Source: Chrysogorgia sp. JL179-B06
Lineage: Eukaryota > Cnidaria > Anthozoa > Scleralcyonacea > Chrysogorgiidae
DNA length: 64,000 bases
Direction of reading: 5' to 3'
Assembly: GCA_035772405.1 (NCBI GenBank)
Contig: JAYKKM010000471.1
Location: 1,566,501-1,630,500, forward strand
In this document: piece by piece, positions 1 through 10,205 of the stretch
Layout of the letters: each line of letters starts with the position of its first letter
Numbering within the stretch: position 1 is the first letter of the stretch
Made by a program: the position numbers and the translations under genes
The notes under the pieces: model-generated
Databases searched by the model: none
The model's input: only the letters and a program-made list of their open reading frames with translations
What the model was told of the DNA's origin: nothing

Positions 1-49
1 CGTATGTCGATATGCTTATGTTTATGTTGCTAGTGAAAACTAGGCTTAA

Positions 50-408
50 CCAACCCAGTCTCCAACTAGTTAATGTGTAGACAGTCTATATTGGTAACGT
101 GTAGCTGTTAATGTACGATGTCTACATTAACAAATAATCGCTAACCCCAAAACAACAAAGATCCTAACCCTAACCCCCGCCTAATGAGTTTTCTAACCCT
201 AACCCCCCGGCATTTCCCAGCCATCCCTAACCCGCACCAAATAGACTAGTGAGAGAGACTAAGAATGTGGGATTATAAATTGACTGTTAAACGCATGCGC
301 TATCTATCGTTATTTTAGCGCTAGTTGTGTTATGTAGACATCATACATTAACAGCTACACGTTACCAATGTAGACTGCCTACATTAACTAGGTGGAGACT
401 AGGTTGGC
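50..408. mobile_element. Foldback MITE, TTAA target site
   Basis: Two arms of about 90 bp are inverted repeats of each other; both carry the motif GGTAACGTGTAGCTGTTAATG or its complement. TTAA lies just outside each end (46-49 and 409-412), which suggests a piggyBac- or Kolobok-type target duplication. The interior holds CTAACCC-like runs (about 170-230). No coding potential is seen. The superfamily is inferred from the TTAA only. Confidence 0.6.
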
Positions 409-693
409 TTAACATGTAAGTCAAGTAATAGCGGAGCGCGTTAATGCTATTTATAGAACCAAAACTCAGACAAACAAACCAAATTTGAATCTCAAGGGAT
501 TCCTGAATACCATCATTTTCTATTGTTAGGAATGCAAAAATAAACAAGAATAAATTATAGACTCAGACAAACATACATATACTGACGTCATTACCGCGCT
601 TCGCTATTGGTGCCTTTATCTCATAACACACCCACAATTCATTGTTCCAGTCGACGAAGCGTTAAACCTTTGTTCAACTGATTAGCATGCATA

Positions 694-818
694 GTTAATC
701 AGTGGTCACTCGTGTGATAAAGGATTAACGTCGCTCACGAAGCTTAACGGCGACTCGTTGAAGTTAAGCTTTATTCGCGATGTTAAATCCTTTATCACAG
801 TCGTGAGCATTGATTAAC
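694..818. repeat. Short foldback repeat
   Basis: The left arm starting GTTAATCAGTGGTCACTCGT pairs imperfectly with the right arm ending GTGAGCATTGATTAAC. Arms are about 42 bp and both contain GTGATAAAGGATT. Probably a small MITE or the core of one. No clear target-site duplication. Confidence 0.5.
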
Positions 819-824
819 CCTTAC

Positions 825-1170
825 TTGGTTTGCTTCTAAGACGAAATTGAAGCTAGTTGATCTAATATCGTCACCGTTCACCGTCACCGGCAATAAAAGG
901 AGCATCCTCAGGAAGATTTTCGTCGCCAGTCGTCGTTGCCAAGCCATACCCATCATACACTGTTTGTGTTCCCGACGGTAACCTAACTAGTTAATCATTA
1001 GAACAAGCGGAAAATTTGCTTTTACACCAATAAGCATGACACGGAGCTTTTTCAAAAGAAATTTTAGCTTTTTATGTGAAAAAGTATAACCAATATAACA
1101 TATGACGATACGTGGACGATCGTCAAGCTCATATACTCAGAAAAATTATTTTTTAAAATTATTAGAAAAA
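825..1170. other. No gene seen
   Basis: Unremarkable AT-rich sequence. The stretch at about 1113-1130 (GACGATCGTCAAGCTCA) recurs at about 25593-25610, so part of it is probably the 3' portion of a dispersed repeat. Confidence 0.4.
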
Positions 1171-1173
1171 TTA

Positions 1174-1342
1174 TTCCCGTATAGGAATCGAACCTGTAAC
1201 CTTCTGATTGCCGGTGAGACGCTCTAACCATTGAGCTAACGAGACTCAGATGGAGAGCGAAGGTTACAATGATGTACTGGTTCCATTGATATATGTACTG
1301 CCTATGCGGCAGTCAGGCATTATTACCGATATATATAGCTCT
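1174..1342 (-). mobile_element. tRNA-derived SINE, copy 1
   Basis: On the minus strand, 1245-1174 folds into a tRNA-like cloverleaf: D-arm GCTC/GAGC, acceptor stem about 6 of 7 pairs, an A-box (TAGCTCAATGG) and a near-perfect B-box (GGTTCGATTCC). Position 33 of the anticodon loop is C instead of U and the anticodon stem has a mismatch, so a working tRNA is unlikely. The sequence 5' of the tRNA head (GGCAGTACATATATCAAT, then AACCAGTACATCA) is shared with a second copy at 52828-52985. That marks a dispersed SINE in which the tRNA-like part is internal. Confidence 0.7.
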
Positions 1343-1671
1343 CCCACATTCACTACAACATTGTGCATATTAACGCATAATAACATGTAATAATAATTTT
1401 TAAAAAAATGGTCGGGGCGTGCTCGGACTTTTTATAGTCAAGGATGGCGTTTAAAGTCACTATATTAGCACGTAATGCCATTCCTTTATTAAAGGACTTC
1501 CAATATGGCCACCGTGCATCGCACCAACACACTCTATAATGAAGAATCAATGAGAAACTTGTCGGCAAAACAATTGAAAAATTCCTTGTGAATGCTATTA
1601 GCTACGAGAAAAATTTGTATCCGTTTTGCATATTCGACGGGTGTCTTCGCAGAGGTCCGACAACGGCTTAC

Positions 1672-1760
1672 CCAATCACGATTATTCGAAATATTGCTCT
1701 TTTGTTTCCATGATCCTATTGCTTGTTGATATAAAAGCAAAGAAGGAAAGACCAGCGCGT
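1672..1760 (+). promoter_or_regulatory. H2B core promoter: CCAAT box and TATA box
   Basis: CCAAT is at 1672-1676 and a textbook TATAAAAG at 1730-1737, about 97 bp before the H2B start codon. Transcription would be expected to start near 1760-1768, giving a 5' leader of roughly 70 nt. CCAAT plus TATA is the usual architecture of animal core-histone promoters. A second TATA-like run (about 1766-1775) is weaker. Confidence 0.65.
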
Positions 1761-1833
1761 GCCATACATATATATTAGAGTTAGACAAAACTGAACACGT
1801 ATTTAGAGGAGTGCGATTTTAATCGAACCAAAC

Positions 1834-2205
1834 ATGGGGCCGAAACCGGCAATCAAGAAAGTCGAAAAGAGCGTTGTTATTAAGAAGGTTGGCAGCACAG
1901 CTGGGAAGAAGCGAAGGTCGAAGAGAAAAGAAAGCTACGCCGTCTACATCTACAGAGTGCTCAAGCAAGTTCACCCAGACACGGGTATCTCGAGCAAAGC
2001 AATGGGAATTATGAACTCGTTCGTTAACGATATCTTCGAAAGAATCGCCGGAGAGGCTTCACGCTTGGCTCTCTATAACAAGAAGTCGACAATTTCGTCG
2101 CGAGAAATCCAAACGGCTGTCCGCCTTCTCTTGCCTGGAGAGTTGGCCAAACACGCCGTGAGCGAAGGCACCAAAGCCGTGACGAAGTATACCAGCAGCA
2201 AATAG
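1834..2205 (+). CDS. H2B: Histone H2B
   Basis: A single intronless frame of 123 codons encodes core histone H2B, which pairs with H2A on the nucleosome surface in the nucleus. Residues 1 to about 31 form a Lys/Arg-rich tail ending in a KKRRSKRK block. The histone fold follows: [40 protein letters not shown], the [20 protein letters not shown] segment and the C-terminal helix ending [10 protein letters not shown]118 corresponds to the ubiquitinated Lys120 of vertebrate H2B. Length fits the family (about 122-126). The ATG sits in a good context (CCAAACATGG). The tail is unusual, with the hydrophobic stretch KSVVIKKV, and LALYNKK replaces the usual LAHYNK. No H2A, H3, H4 or H1 gene lies nearby, so this is an isolated copy and not part of a histone cluster. 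Identification is firm; whether it is a canonical or variant H2B is open. Confidence 0.97.
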   Translation: MGPKPAIKKVEKSVVIKKVGSTAGKKRRSKRKESYAVYIYRVLKQVHPDTGISSKAMGIMNSFVNDIFERIAGEASRLALYNKKSTISSREIQTAVRLLLPGELAKHAVSEGTKAVTKYTSSK

Positions 2206-2224
2206 GAGGCTGCAAAATCTGACT

Positions 2225-2242
2225 AAGGACCTTGGGGTCTTT
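2225..2242 (+). other. Hairpin in the H2B 3' UTR
   Basis: A 7-bp stem (AAGGACC with GGTCTTT, one G-U pair) closes a TTGG loop 20 nt after the stop codon. It sits where the replication-dependent histone 3' stem-loop belongs, but the stem and loop do not match the conserved form (6-bp stem, UUUC-like loop), and no purine-rich downstream element follows. It may be a decayed or divergent histone stem-loop, or chance. Confidence 0.4.
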
Positions 2243-2274
2243 GCTTATAACGTTAAAATTATAATGTTTTGTTC

Positions 2275-2280
2275 AATAAA
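2275..2280 (+). promoter_or_regulatory. Polyadenylation signal of H2B
   Basis: A canonical AATAAA lies 70 bp after the H2B stop codon. With the non-canonical hairpin before it, this suggests a polyadenylated, possibly replication-independent histone mRNA. Confidence 0.6.
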
Positions 2281-2826
2281 CATCATGCAGTAGTTGAGTA
2301 TAAAAACCTTGACTGAAAAGCACATGGTGACAAACACTGCTGTTACTACATTGCTGGAGGTATCTTCTTCGTGTACCGGACACAATGGACACAGACTACG
2401 TCACAAACACATCAAGGTTATTTCCTCAAGATTCAGAAGCTTTACAAGAACAAAAACTCTAGTCCTAACCCTGAAATACTAACCCTACTTTTAAACTCAA
2501 CATTTCAATGATGTAATAATATTCTGTGTCCGGTACACGAAGTAAGAGCCGCGAAAACCTTTCTGTAACTAATAACGAAATGAACGCGTTGTTCTTATGA
2601 TGACCGCCACAAGGTATACTTAAAAAAAAAAGTATATTTTCTAGCGATCACTCTGTTCTTCCACATGCCGCCATACCGCTTTGATTTTCATTTTAACCAT
2701 CGATTGGAACGGATCCGGTCGCAATAAAAAGCACTGATTGGAAACCCGCCTTAAAGCATTTCATTAAGCGAATATATTAGCCCGAGCGACTTTCTCCTTT
2801 TGTTTTATGAGCCCTCGTATGCAACT
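2281..2826. other. No gene seen
   Basis: AT-rich spacer after H2B. The segment near 2374-2385 (GTACCGGACACA) recurs in reverse near 2527-2538, so a foldback of about 170 bp (roughly 2365-2545) ending in TTCTTCGTGTACCGGACAC is likely. Nothing coding is recognised. Confidence 0.4.
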
Positions 2827-2944
2827 AAGGCCCAGGTCAAACGTCGAGCTTTTCATGAGTCGAACTCAATGCAAATGAACTTAAACAAAAGAGTTTCCTA
2901 ATTTACATTGAGTTCGACTCATGAAACGTTTGACCCGGGCCCTT
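2827..2944. mobile_element. Foldback MITE (AGGCCCAGGTC termini)
   Basis: Nearly perfect inverted repeats of about 50 bp: the left end AAGGCCCAGGTCAAACG pairs with the right end CGTTTGACCCGGGCCCTT. The inner arm contains CGAACTCAATGCAAAT. A related element with the same inner motif is at 17847-17970, and a fragment near 25798. No clear target-site duplication. Confidence 0.65.
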
Positions 2945-2973
2945 CGTTGTACAATAGAAACGTCACTTGCGCC

Positions 2974-3360
2974 ACATAGTCAATCAAGATATGGTATGGA
3001 AACTCGGCAAACATCAAAGCGGTTAAACAAATGAGCTGTGATTTATGTTGGACGGTACCTCACCGTACCCAAACCCTTTGTTTTAGGTTTATTACTACGC
3101 CTGCCCGTAGGGTAGCGCGGAGGTTTAAAATGGCCGCGTCTGTTTTCGTCGTCGGCGACATCAGTAGACATTTAGGGACCTTATAGAGCGGTGCTTGTGT
3201 TTTCTTGTGGATAATCAACATAATAAACTATCACCTGTTGGCAGAATCAACCCTCTTGAGCAGTTCCATTAACCCCCATTTATTTTGCCACCTTGTGTAT
3301 ATTTCGTTGCCTGCACCGATTGAACTCAAACGTTGCTATTGCATGATTGCTTCATTATAC
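2974..3360. mobile_element. MITE family X, disrupted copy
   Basis: ACATAGTCAATCAAGATATG at the left end, TTTGTTTTAGGTTTATTACT further in, and TTGCATGATTGCTTCATTAT at 3335-3358 all match, in order, the reverse complement of the intact copy at 16975-17263. About 220 bp of unrelated DNA (3096-3317) separates the last two blocks. The right end is missing. Non-coding. Confidence 0.55.
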
Positions 3361-3445
3361 CACCAGAAATACGAATCCACAATAATCCCCTCGCTCGCCT
3401 TTTCTACCGACCCCAAAACAACAAAGGTCCTAACCCCCTTTGGCA

Positions 3446-3796
3446 AACGTTTTCTTTAGAAATAAACCACCCCCAATAAAGCTATAGAATATATCAAAGG
3501 AAAGTTAAATGATCTATTTACAACATACGTACAGCTTTATCCCGGTAGCTAACTTAGTTCTCTTTAGAAGCGCGGATAATCGAACATGCCCAAAATATAA
3601 TTTTCGTAACACGGATACCATCTTGTAAACAAAAACACGAACTTTCGGCTGTCTTCGACGAACGTTTTCTTGAGAAATAATCAACTCCCAAAGCTACAAT
3701 ATATATTAAAACAAGATAAATTATCTGTTTACAATATGCGTTCAGCTTATCCGGCTAGCGAACGTAGTTTTCTTAAAAAGAGCGGATAATCGAATA
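3446..3796. repeat. Diverged tandem duplication, about 215-bp period
   Basis: Segment 3446-3587 is repeated at 3661-3796. Both start with ACGTTTTCTT and end with GCGGATAATCGAA, with matching blocks between (ATCTATTTACAACATACGT versus ATCTGTTTACAATATGCGT). No frame is conserved. Confidence 0.55.
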
Positions 3797-4819
3797 TATC
3801 GTAACGTGTTAACAACCCACATCCAGTGGGATGGTACGAGTGCCATGTATTTGCTCGTCGGCCACTTCCTTATATGGAATACGTACTAGAAGTACATATG
3901 CAAAACTCTCAAACTTGTCTCTTGGATATATATGTTCCTTTCCTACTAATTCGAAGTAGCAATTTTCTAGGAGAAGCACCCAGAATGGCTTACCCCAATA
4001 TGGTCACCTGAGCCGCCATCTTGGAGCTCCATAGTGGCGCGCTATCAAAATAATGGTCATGTTACGAGCTATGCCTCCTATATCCATGGCTGTTAGCAAA
4101 TTACGTTCTTGCGACGATAAAAAGGCTCAAGGCCTTCACATAGAGCAAGATGAAAGCCTCTTGATGAAGGTATGAGTCAACAGGTCGAAAGCCTAAGCGC
4201 ATGGGATCTAATTCTGACCCACTCGCAGCGATGTGCAAGAAAGTTCTTGCGATAATTGGAAAAGAGGCTTAATACGTCGCATAATCGTCGCATGCAGAGA
4301 CAGGGCTTTGAGTTAAATTTCTTTTTCAGAAGAAATAAACTGGACACTATAGAAACGTGTAACCATGGTTACCTGTGTACACAACGCTGAACTACGATCC
4401 CTCCACAAGGATTTCCTCTCTTTTGTATAACCTGATAAAGCCATGGCAACCATCCCGAGAAATGGATCTGTTGAGTAATACACGAGGTATTAGGATAATT
4501 TCAACTGTAGATAGTTTTACATTAAACTAATATTCTAAGAATATATGGGTGGGTTGCAATTAAATGACGTTGCACGGACCTCGAACTCTACGAACATCGA
4601 ACTCCACAAGTATAGTTCGAGCTTTATATCATTAGCACTATCAAACCATACCTTGTTTAGAACTGTTTGCTAGTCTTGTGCTGGCTCCAGCACTTAAAAT
4701 ATTGATGGCAGACGGTATGTCATTGTTAAAAACAGCAATTGCTGTGGCTCTCTCAAATTTACCCTTTGCGGTCAATCTAAAAGGAAGATAGATAATAAAC
4801 CATCGGTATACATTGTTAT
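3797..4819. other. No gene seen
   Basis: A small motif at about 4157-4192 (TTGATGAAGG to GTCGAAAGCC) loosely resembles the hammerhead-like motifs near 36.5 and 38.5 kb but lacks the required core bases. The rest is unremarkable. Confidence 0.35.
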
Positions 4820-5085
4820 ATAACTAAATAACTAAACAACTCGCTAACTAAATAACTCAATAACTAACTAAATAAATAAAAGAATAGATAATAAATAAAG
4901 AAATAACTAAATAAATAACAAATTAACTAACTAAATAAAATAAATAAATATGTAAATATTCATTTATTTTTCATTTTTAAATAAATATGTAAATATCTAT
5001 TTATTTTTTAAAGAAATTAACAAACAACTAAATAACTAACTAATTAACTAACTAACTACATAAATATGTAAATATTTATTTACGT
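4820..5085. repeat. Low-complexity AACTAAATA-type tract
   Basis: Irregular tandem units of TAACTAAATAA and AAATAAAT, broken twice by ATGTAAATATTYATTTATTT. Extremely A-rich on the plus strand. A simple repeat, not coding. Confidence 0.75.
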
Positions 5086-5698
5086 ACTCTTGCAGAAATG
5101 TCTTCAAATTGTTCCCATTTTCGCTCTCAAAGTTCCAGTTACACAGCTGTAGAGCAATATTCCTGTATAAAAAACATCATCTATTACTGAGAATCCGGTC
5201 TAGTACTGTGATCATCGTTAAGGGATCGAAATGAATACGGCATCAAATGGTGTCGATTTGGAAATATTTGTAGTCTGTCCACACGGTACTGGTACGTCGC
5301 CGTACGGCTTCTCGTGATAAATTTTAAAAAATGAGTTCAACCTCGTACACAGGGTCTGCTCAGTACCCGGGAGGGGAGGGGGACGGGAGGGGGAGTGGGG
5401 CGGGAAGGGAAATGATCCTGGCAAAACTCGGTTCGCCATCTTTCAACACGACTAATGTATATATGTGGTCCGTACTGTATTTCTGTATTTCCAATAAATT
5501 GCTTTTTTAAATTGCAAATTATTTAATCTTTCAACACAACTTTTGTCCATAGTTCAACTAAAAGTTTGTGGTATGTTTTCGGGATTACTTTTAAAAATAG
5601 TGGATATTTGTTGCTGTAAAGATAAACATGATCAACGCCAGTAGAACAGTTGGAATTTACAGTCTACAAAATAGTGTTGAAAGCATCGCGTAGCGTTT
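5086..5698. other. No gene seen
   Basis: Includes a G-rich run near 5370-5405 and an AATAAA near 5493, with no convincing reading frame. It leads into the 23-bp satellite. Confidence 0.35.
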
Positions 5699-8600
5699 GT
5701 TGATAAAAGTTGATAAGTGTAGCATACAACAGTTGATAAGTGTAGCATACAAAAGTTGATAAGTGTAGCATACAACAGTTGATAAGTGTAGCATACAAAA
5801 GTTAATAAGTGTAGCATACAAAAGTTGATAAGTGTAGCATACAAATGTTGATAGATAAGTGTAGCATACAAATGTTGATAAGTGTAGCATACAAAAGTTG
5901 ATAAGTGTAGCATACAAAAGTTGATAAGTGTAGCATACAACAGTTGATAAGTGTAGCATACAAAAGTTGATAAGTGTAGCATACAAAAGTTGATAAGTGT
6001 AGCGTACAAAAGTTGATAAGTGTAGCATACAAGTTACAACAGTTGATAAGTGTAGCATACAAAAGTTGATAAGTGTAGCGTACAAAAGTTGATAAGTGTA
6101 GCATACAAGTTACAACAGTTGATAAGTGTAGCATACAAAAGTTGATAAGTGTAGCATACAAAAGTTGATAAGTGTAGCATACAAGTTACAACAGTTGATA
6201 AGTGTAGCATACAAAAGTTAATAAGTGTAGCATACAAAAGTTGATAAGTGTAGCATACAATGATAAGTGTAGCATACAAATGTTGATAGATAAGTGTAGC
6301 ATACAAATGTTGATAACTGTAGCATACAAAAGTTGATAAGTGTAGCATACAAAAGTTGATAAGTGTAGCATACAAAAGTTGATAAGTGTAGCATACAACA
6401 GTTGATAAGTGTAGCATACAAAAGTTGATAAGTGTAGCATACAAAAGTTGATAAGTGTAGCATACAAGTTACAACAGTTGATAAGTGTAGCATACAAAAG
6501 TTGATAAGTGTAGCGTACAAAAGTTGATAAGTGTAGCATACAAGTTACAACAGTTGATAAGTGTAGCATACAAAAGTTGATAAGTGTAGCATACAAAAGT
6601 TGATAAGTGTAGCATACAAGTTACAACAGTTGATAAGTGTAGCATACAAAAGTTAATAAGTGTAGCATACAAAAGTTGATAAGTGTAGCATACAATGATA
6701 AGTGTAGCATACAAATGTTGATAGATAAGTGTAGCATACAAATGTTGATAACTGTAGCATACAAAAGTTGATAAGTGTAGCATACAAAAGTTGATAAGTG
6801 TAGCATACAAAAGTTGATAAGTGTAGCATACAACAGTTGATAAGTGTAGCATACAAAAGTTGATAAGTGTAGCATACAAAAGTTGATAAGTGTAGCGTAC
6901 AAAAGTTGATAAGTGTAGCGTACAAAAGTTGATAAGTGTAGCATACAAGTTACAACAGTTGATAAGTGTAGCATACAAAAGTTGATAAGTGTAGCATACA
7001 ACAGTTGATAAGTGTAGCATACAAGTTACAACAGTTGATAAGTGTAGCATACAACAGTTGATAAGTGTAGCATACAAAAGTTGATAAGTGTAGCATACAA
7101 AAGTTGATAAGTGTAGCATACAACAGTTGATAAGTGTAGCATACAAAAGTTAATAAGTGTAGCATACAAAAGTTGATAAGTGTAGTATACAACAGTTGAT
7201 AAGTGTAGCATACAAAAGTTGATAAGTGTAGCATACAAAAGTTGATAAGTGTAGCATACAAAAGTTGATAAGTGTAGCATACAACAGTTGATAAGTGTAG
7301 CATACAAAAGTTGATAAGTGTAGCATACAACAGTTGATAAGTGTAGCATACAAAAGTTGATAAGTGTAGCGTACAAAAGTTGATAAGTGTAGCGTACAAA
7401 AGTTGATAAGTGTAGCGTACAAAAGTTGATAAGTGTAGCGTACAAGTTACAACAGTTGATAAGTGTAGCATACAAAAGTTGATAAGTGTAGCGTACAAAA
7501 GTTGATAAGTGTAGCATACAAGTTACAACAGTTGATAAGTGTAGTATACAAAAGTTGATAAGTGTAGCATACAAAAGTTGATAAGTGTAGCATACAAGTT
7601 ACAACAGTTGATAAGTGTAGCATACAAAAGTTAATAAGTGTAGCATACAAAAGTTGATAAGTGTAGCATACAAACGTTGATAAGTGTAGCATACAAATGT
7701 TGATAGATAAGTGTAGCATACAACAGTTGATAAGTGTAGCATACAAAAGTTGATAAGTGTAGCATACAAAAGTTGATAAGTGTAGCGTACAAAAGTTGAT
7801 AAGTGTAGCGTACAAAAGTTGATAAGTGTAGCATACAAGTTACAACAGTTGATAAGTGTAGCATACAAAAGTTGATAAGTGTAGCATACAAAAGTTGATA
7901 AGTGCAGCATACAAAAGTTGATAAGTGTAGCATACAACAGTTGATAAGTGTAGCATACAAGTTACAACAGTTGATAAGTGTAGCATACAAAAGTTGATAA
8001 ATGTAGCATACAACAGTTGATAAGTGTAGCATACAAAAGTTGATAAGTGCAGCGTACAAAAGTTGATAAGTGTAGCATACAAAAGTTGATAAGTGTAGCA
8101 TACAAAAGTTGATAAGTGTAGCATACAAAGGTTGATAAGTGTAGCATACAAAAGTTGATAAGTGTAGCATACAAAAGTTGATAAGTGTAGCATACAAAAG
8201 TTGATAAGTGTAGCATACAAAAGTTGATAAGTGTAGCATACAACAGTTGATAAGTGTAGCATACAAGTTACAACAGTTGATAAGTGTAGCATACAAAAGT
8301 TGATAAGTGCAGCGTACAAAAGTTGATAAGTGTAGCATACAAAAGTTGATAAGTGTAGCATACAAAAGTTGATAAGTGTAGCATACAAAAGTTGATAAGT
8401 GTAGCATACAAAAGTTGATAAGTGTAGCATACAAAAGTTGATAAGTGTAGCATACAAAAGTTGATAAGTGTAGCATACAAAAGTTGATAAGTGCAGCATA
8501 CAAAAGTTGATAAGTGTAGCATACAACAGTTGATAAGTGTAGCATACAAGTTACAACAGTTGATAAGTGTAGCATACAAAAGTTGATAAGTGCAGCGTAC

Positions 8601-10205
8601 AACAGTTGATAAGTGTAGCATACAAAAGTTGATAAGTGTAGCATACAAAAGTTGATAAGTGTAGCATACAAAAGTTGATAAGTGTAGCATACAAAAGTTG
8701 ATAAGTGTAGCATACAACAGTTGATAAGTGTAGCATACAACAGTTGATAAGTGTAGCATACAAAAGTTGATAAGTGTAGCATACAAAAGTTGATAAGTGT
8801 AGCATACAAAAGTTGATAAGTGTAGCATACAAAAGTTGATAAGTGTAGCATACAAAAGTTGATAAGTGTAGCATACAAAAGTTGATAAGTGCAGCATACA
8901 AAAGTTGATAAGTGTAGCATACAACAGTTGATAAGTGTAGCATACAAGTTACAACAGTTGATAAGTGTAGCATACAAAAGTTGATAAGTGCAGCGTACAA
9001 CAGTTGATAAGTGTAGCATACAAAAGTTGATAAGTGTAGCATACAAAAGTTGATAAGTGTAGCATACAAAAGTTGATAAGTGTAGCATACAAAAGTTGAT
9101 AAGTGTAGCATACAACAGTTGATAAGTGTAGCATACAACAGTTGATAAGTGTAGCATACAAAAGTTGATAAGTGTAGCATACAAAAGTTGATAAGTGTAG
9201 CATACAAAAGTTGATAAGTGTAGCATACAAAAGTTGATAAGTGTAGCATACAAAAGTTGATAAATGTAGCATACAACAGTTGATAAGTGTAGCATACAAA
9301 AGTTGATAAGTGCAGCGTACAAAAGTTGATAAGTGTACCATACAAAAGTTGATAAGTGTAGCATACAAAAGTTGATAAGTGTAGCATACAAAAGTTGATA
9401 AGTGTAGCATACAACAGTTGATAAGTGTAGCATACAAGTTACAACAGTTGATAAGTGTAGCATACAAAAGTTGATAAGTGCAGCGTACAAAAGTTGATAA
9501 GTGTAGCATACAAAAGTTGATAAGTGTAGCATACAAAAGTTGATAAGTGTAGCATACAAAAGTTGATAAGTGTAGCATACAAAAGTTGATAAGTGTAGCA
9601 TACAAAAGTTGATAAGTGTAGCATACAAAAGTTGATAAGTGTAGCATACAAAAGTTGATAAGTGTAGCATACAAAAGTTGATAAGTGTAGCATACAAAAG
9701 TTGATAAGTGTAGCATACAACAGTTTGATAAGTGTAGCATACAAGTTACAACAGTTGATAATTGTAGCATACAAAAGTTGATAAGTGCAGCGTACAACAG
9801 TTGATAAGTGTAGCATACAAAAGTTGATAAGTGTAGCATACAAAAGTTAATAAGTGTAGCATACAAAAGTTGATAAGTGTAGTATACAAAAGTTGATCAG
9901 TGTAGCATACAAAAGTTGATTAGTGTAGCATACAACAGTTGATAAGTGTAGCATACAAAAGTTGATAAGTGTAGCATACAACAGTTGATAAGTGTAGCAT
10001 ACAAAAGTTGATTAGTGTAGCATACAAAAGTTGATAAGTGTAGCATACAACAGTTGATAAGTGTAGCATACAAAAGTTGATAAGTGTAGCATACAACAGT
10101 TGATAAGTGTAGCATACAAAAGTTGATAAGTGTAGCATACAAAAGTTGTTAAGAGTAGCATACAACAGTTGATAAGTGTAGCATACAAAAGTTTATAAGT
10201 AGTAT
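5699..10205. repeat. 23-bp satellite array, about 4.5 kb
   Basis: Roughly 190 head-to-tail copies of GTTGATAAGTGTAGCATACA plus AAA (23 bp). Variants are CAACAG for AAAAG at the junction, an 8-9 bp insertion producing CAAGTTACAACAG, AGCGTAC, GTGCAGC, and rare ATGTTGATAGATAAG units. A block of about 435 bp is duplicated (6010-6450 against 6470-6890), so higher-order amplification has occurred. The minus strand of the unit has no stop codon in any frame, so long antisense frames (up to 688 codons at 7631-9697) arise automatically. They encode only a 23-residue periodic peptide and are not taken as genes. Confidence 0.97.

Noticed and set aside
120..230. Telomere (CCCTAA-like repeats)
   Set aside because: Only a few scattered CTAACCC units inside a foldback element; likewise 18500-18600 and 36110-36200 are degenerate and internal to a MITE.
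2225..2242. Canonical histone mRNA stem-loop
   Set aside because: Loop and stem do not match the conserved sequence, and an AATAAA follows. Kept only as an unassigned hairpin.
7631..9697. 688-codon open frame on the minus strand, and many shorter overlapping ones
   Set aside because: It is a by-product of a 23-bp satellite whose minus strand lacks stop codons. The product is a pure 23-residue cycle, the frame begins at TTG, and neighbouring frames are equally open.
5699..10205. CRISPR-like array
   Set aside because: Units are contiguous with no unique spacers, and the context is eukaryotic. The same applies to the 91-bp array.
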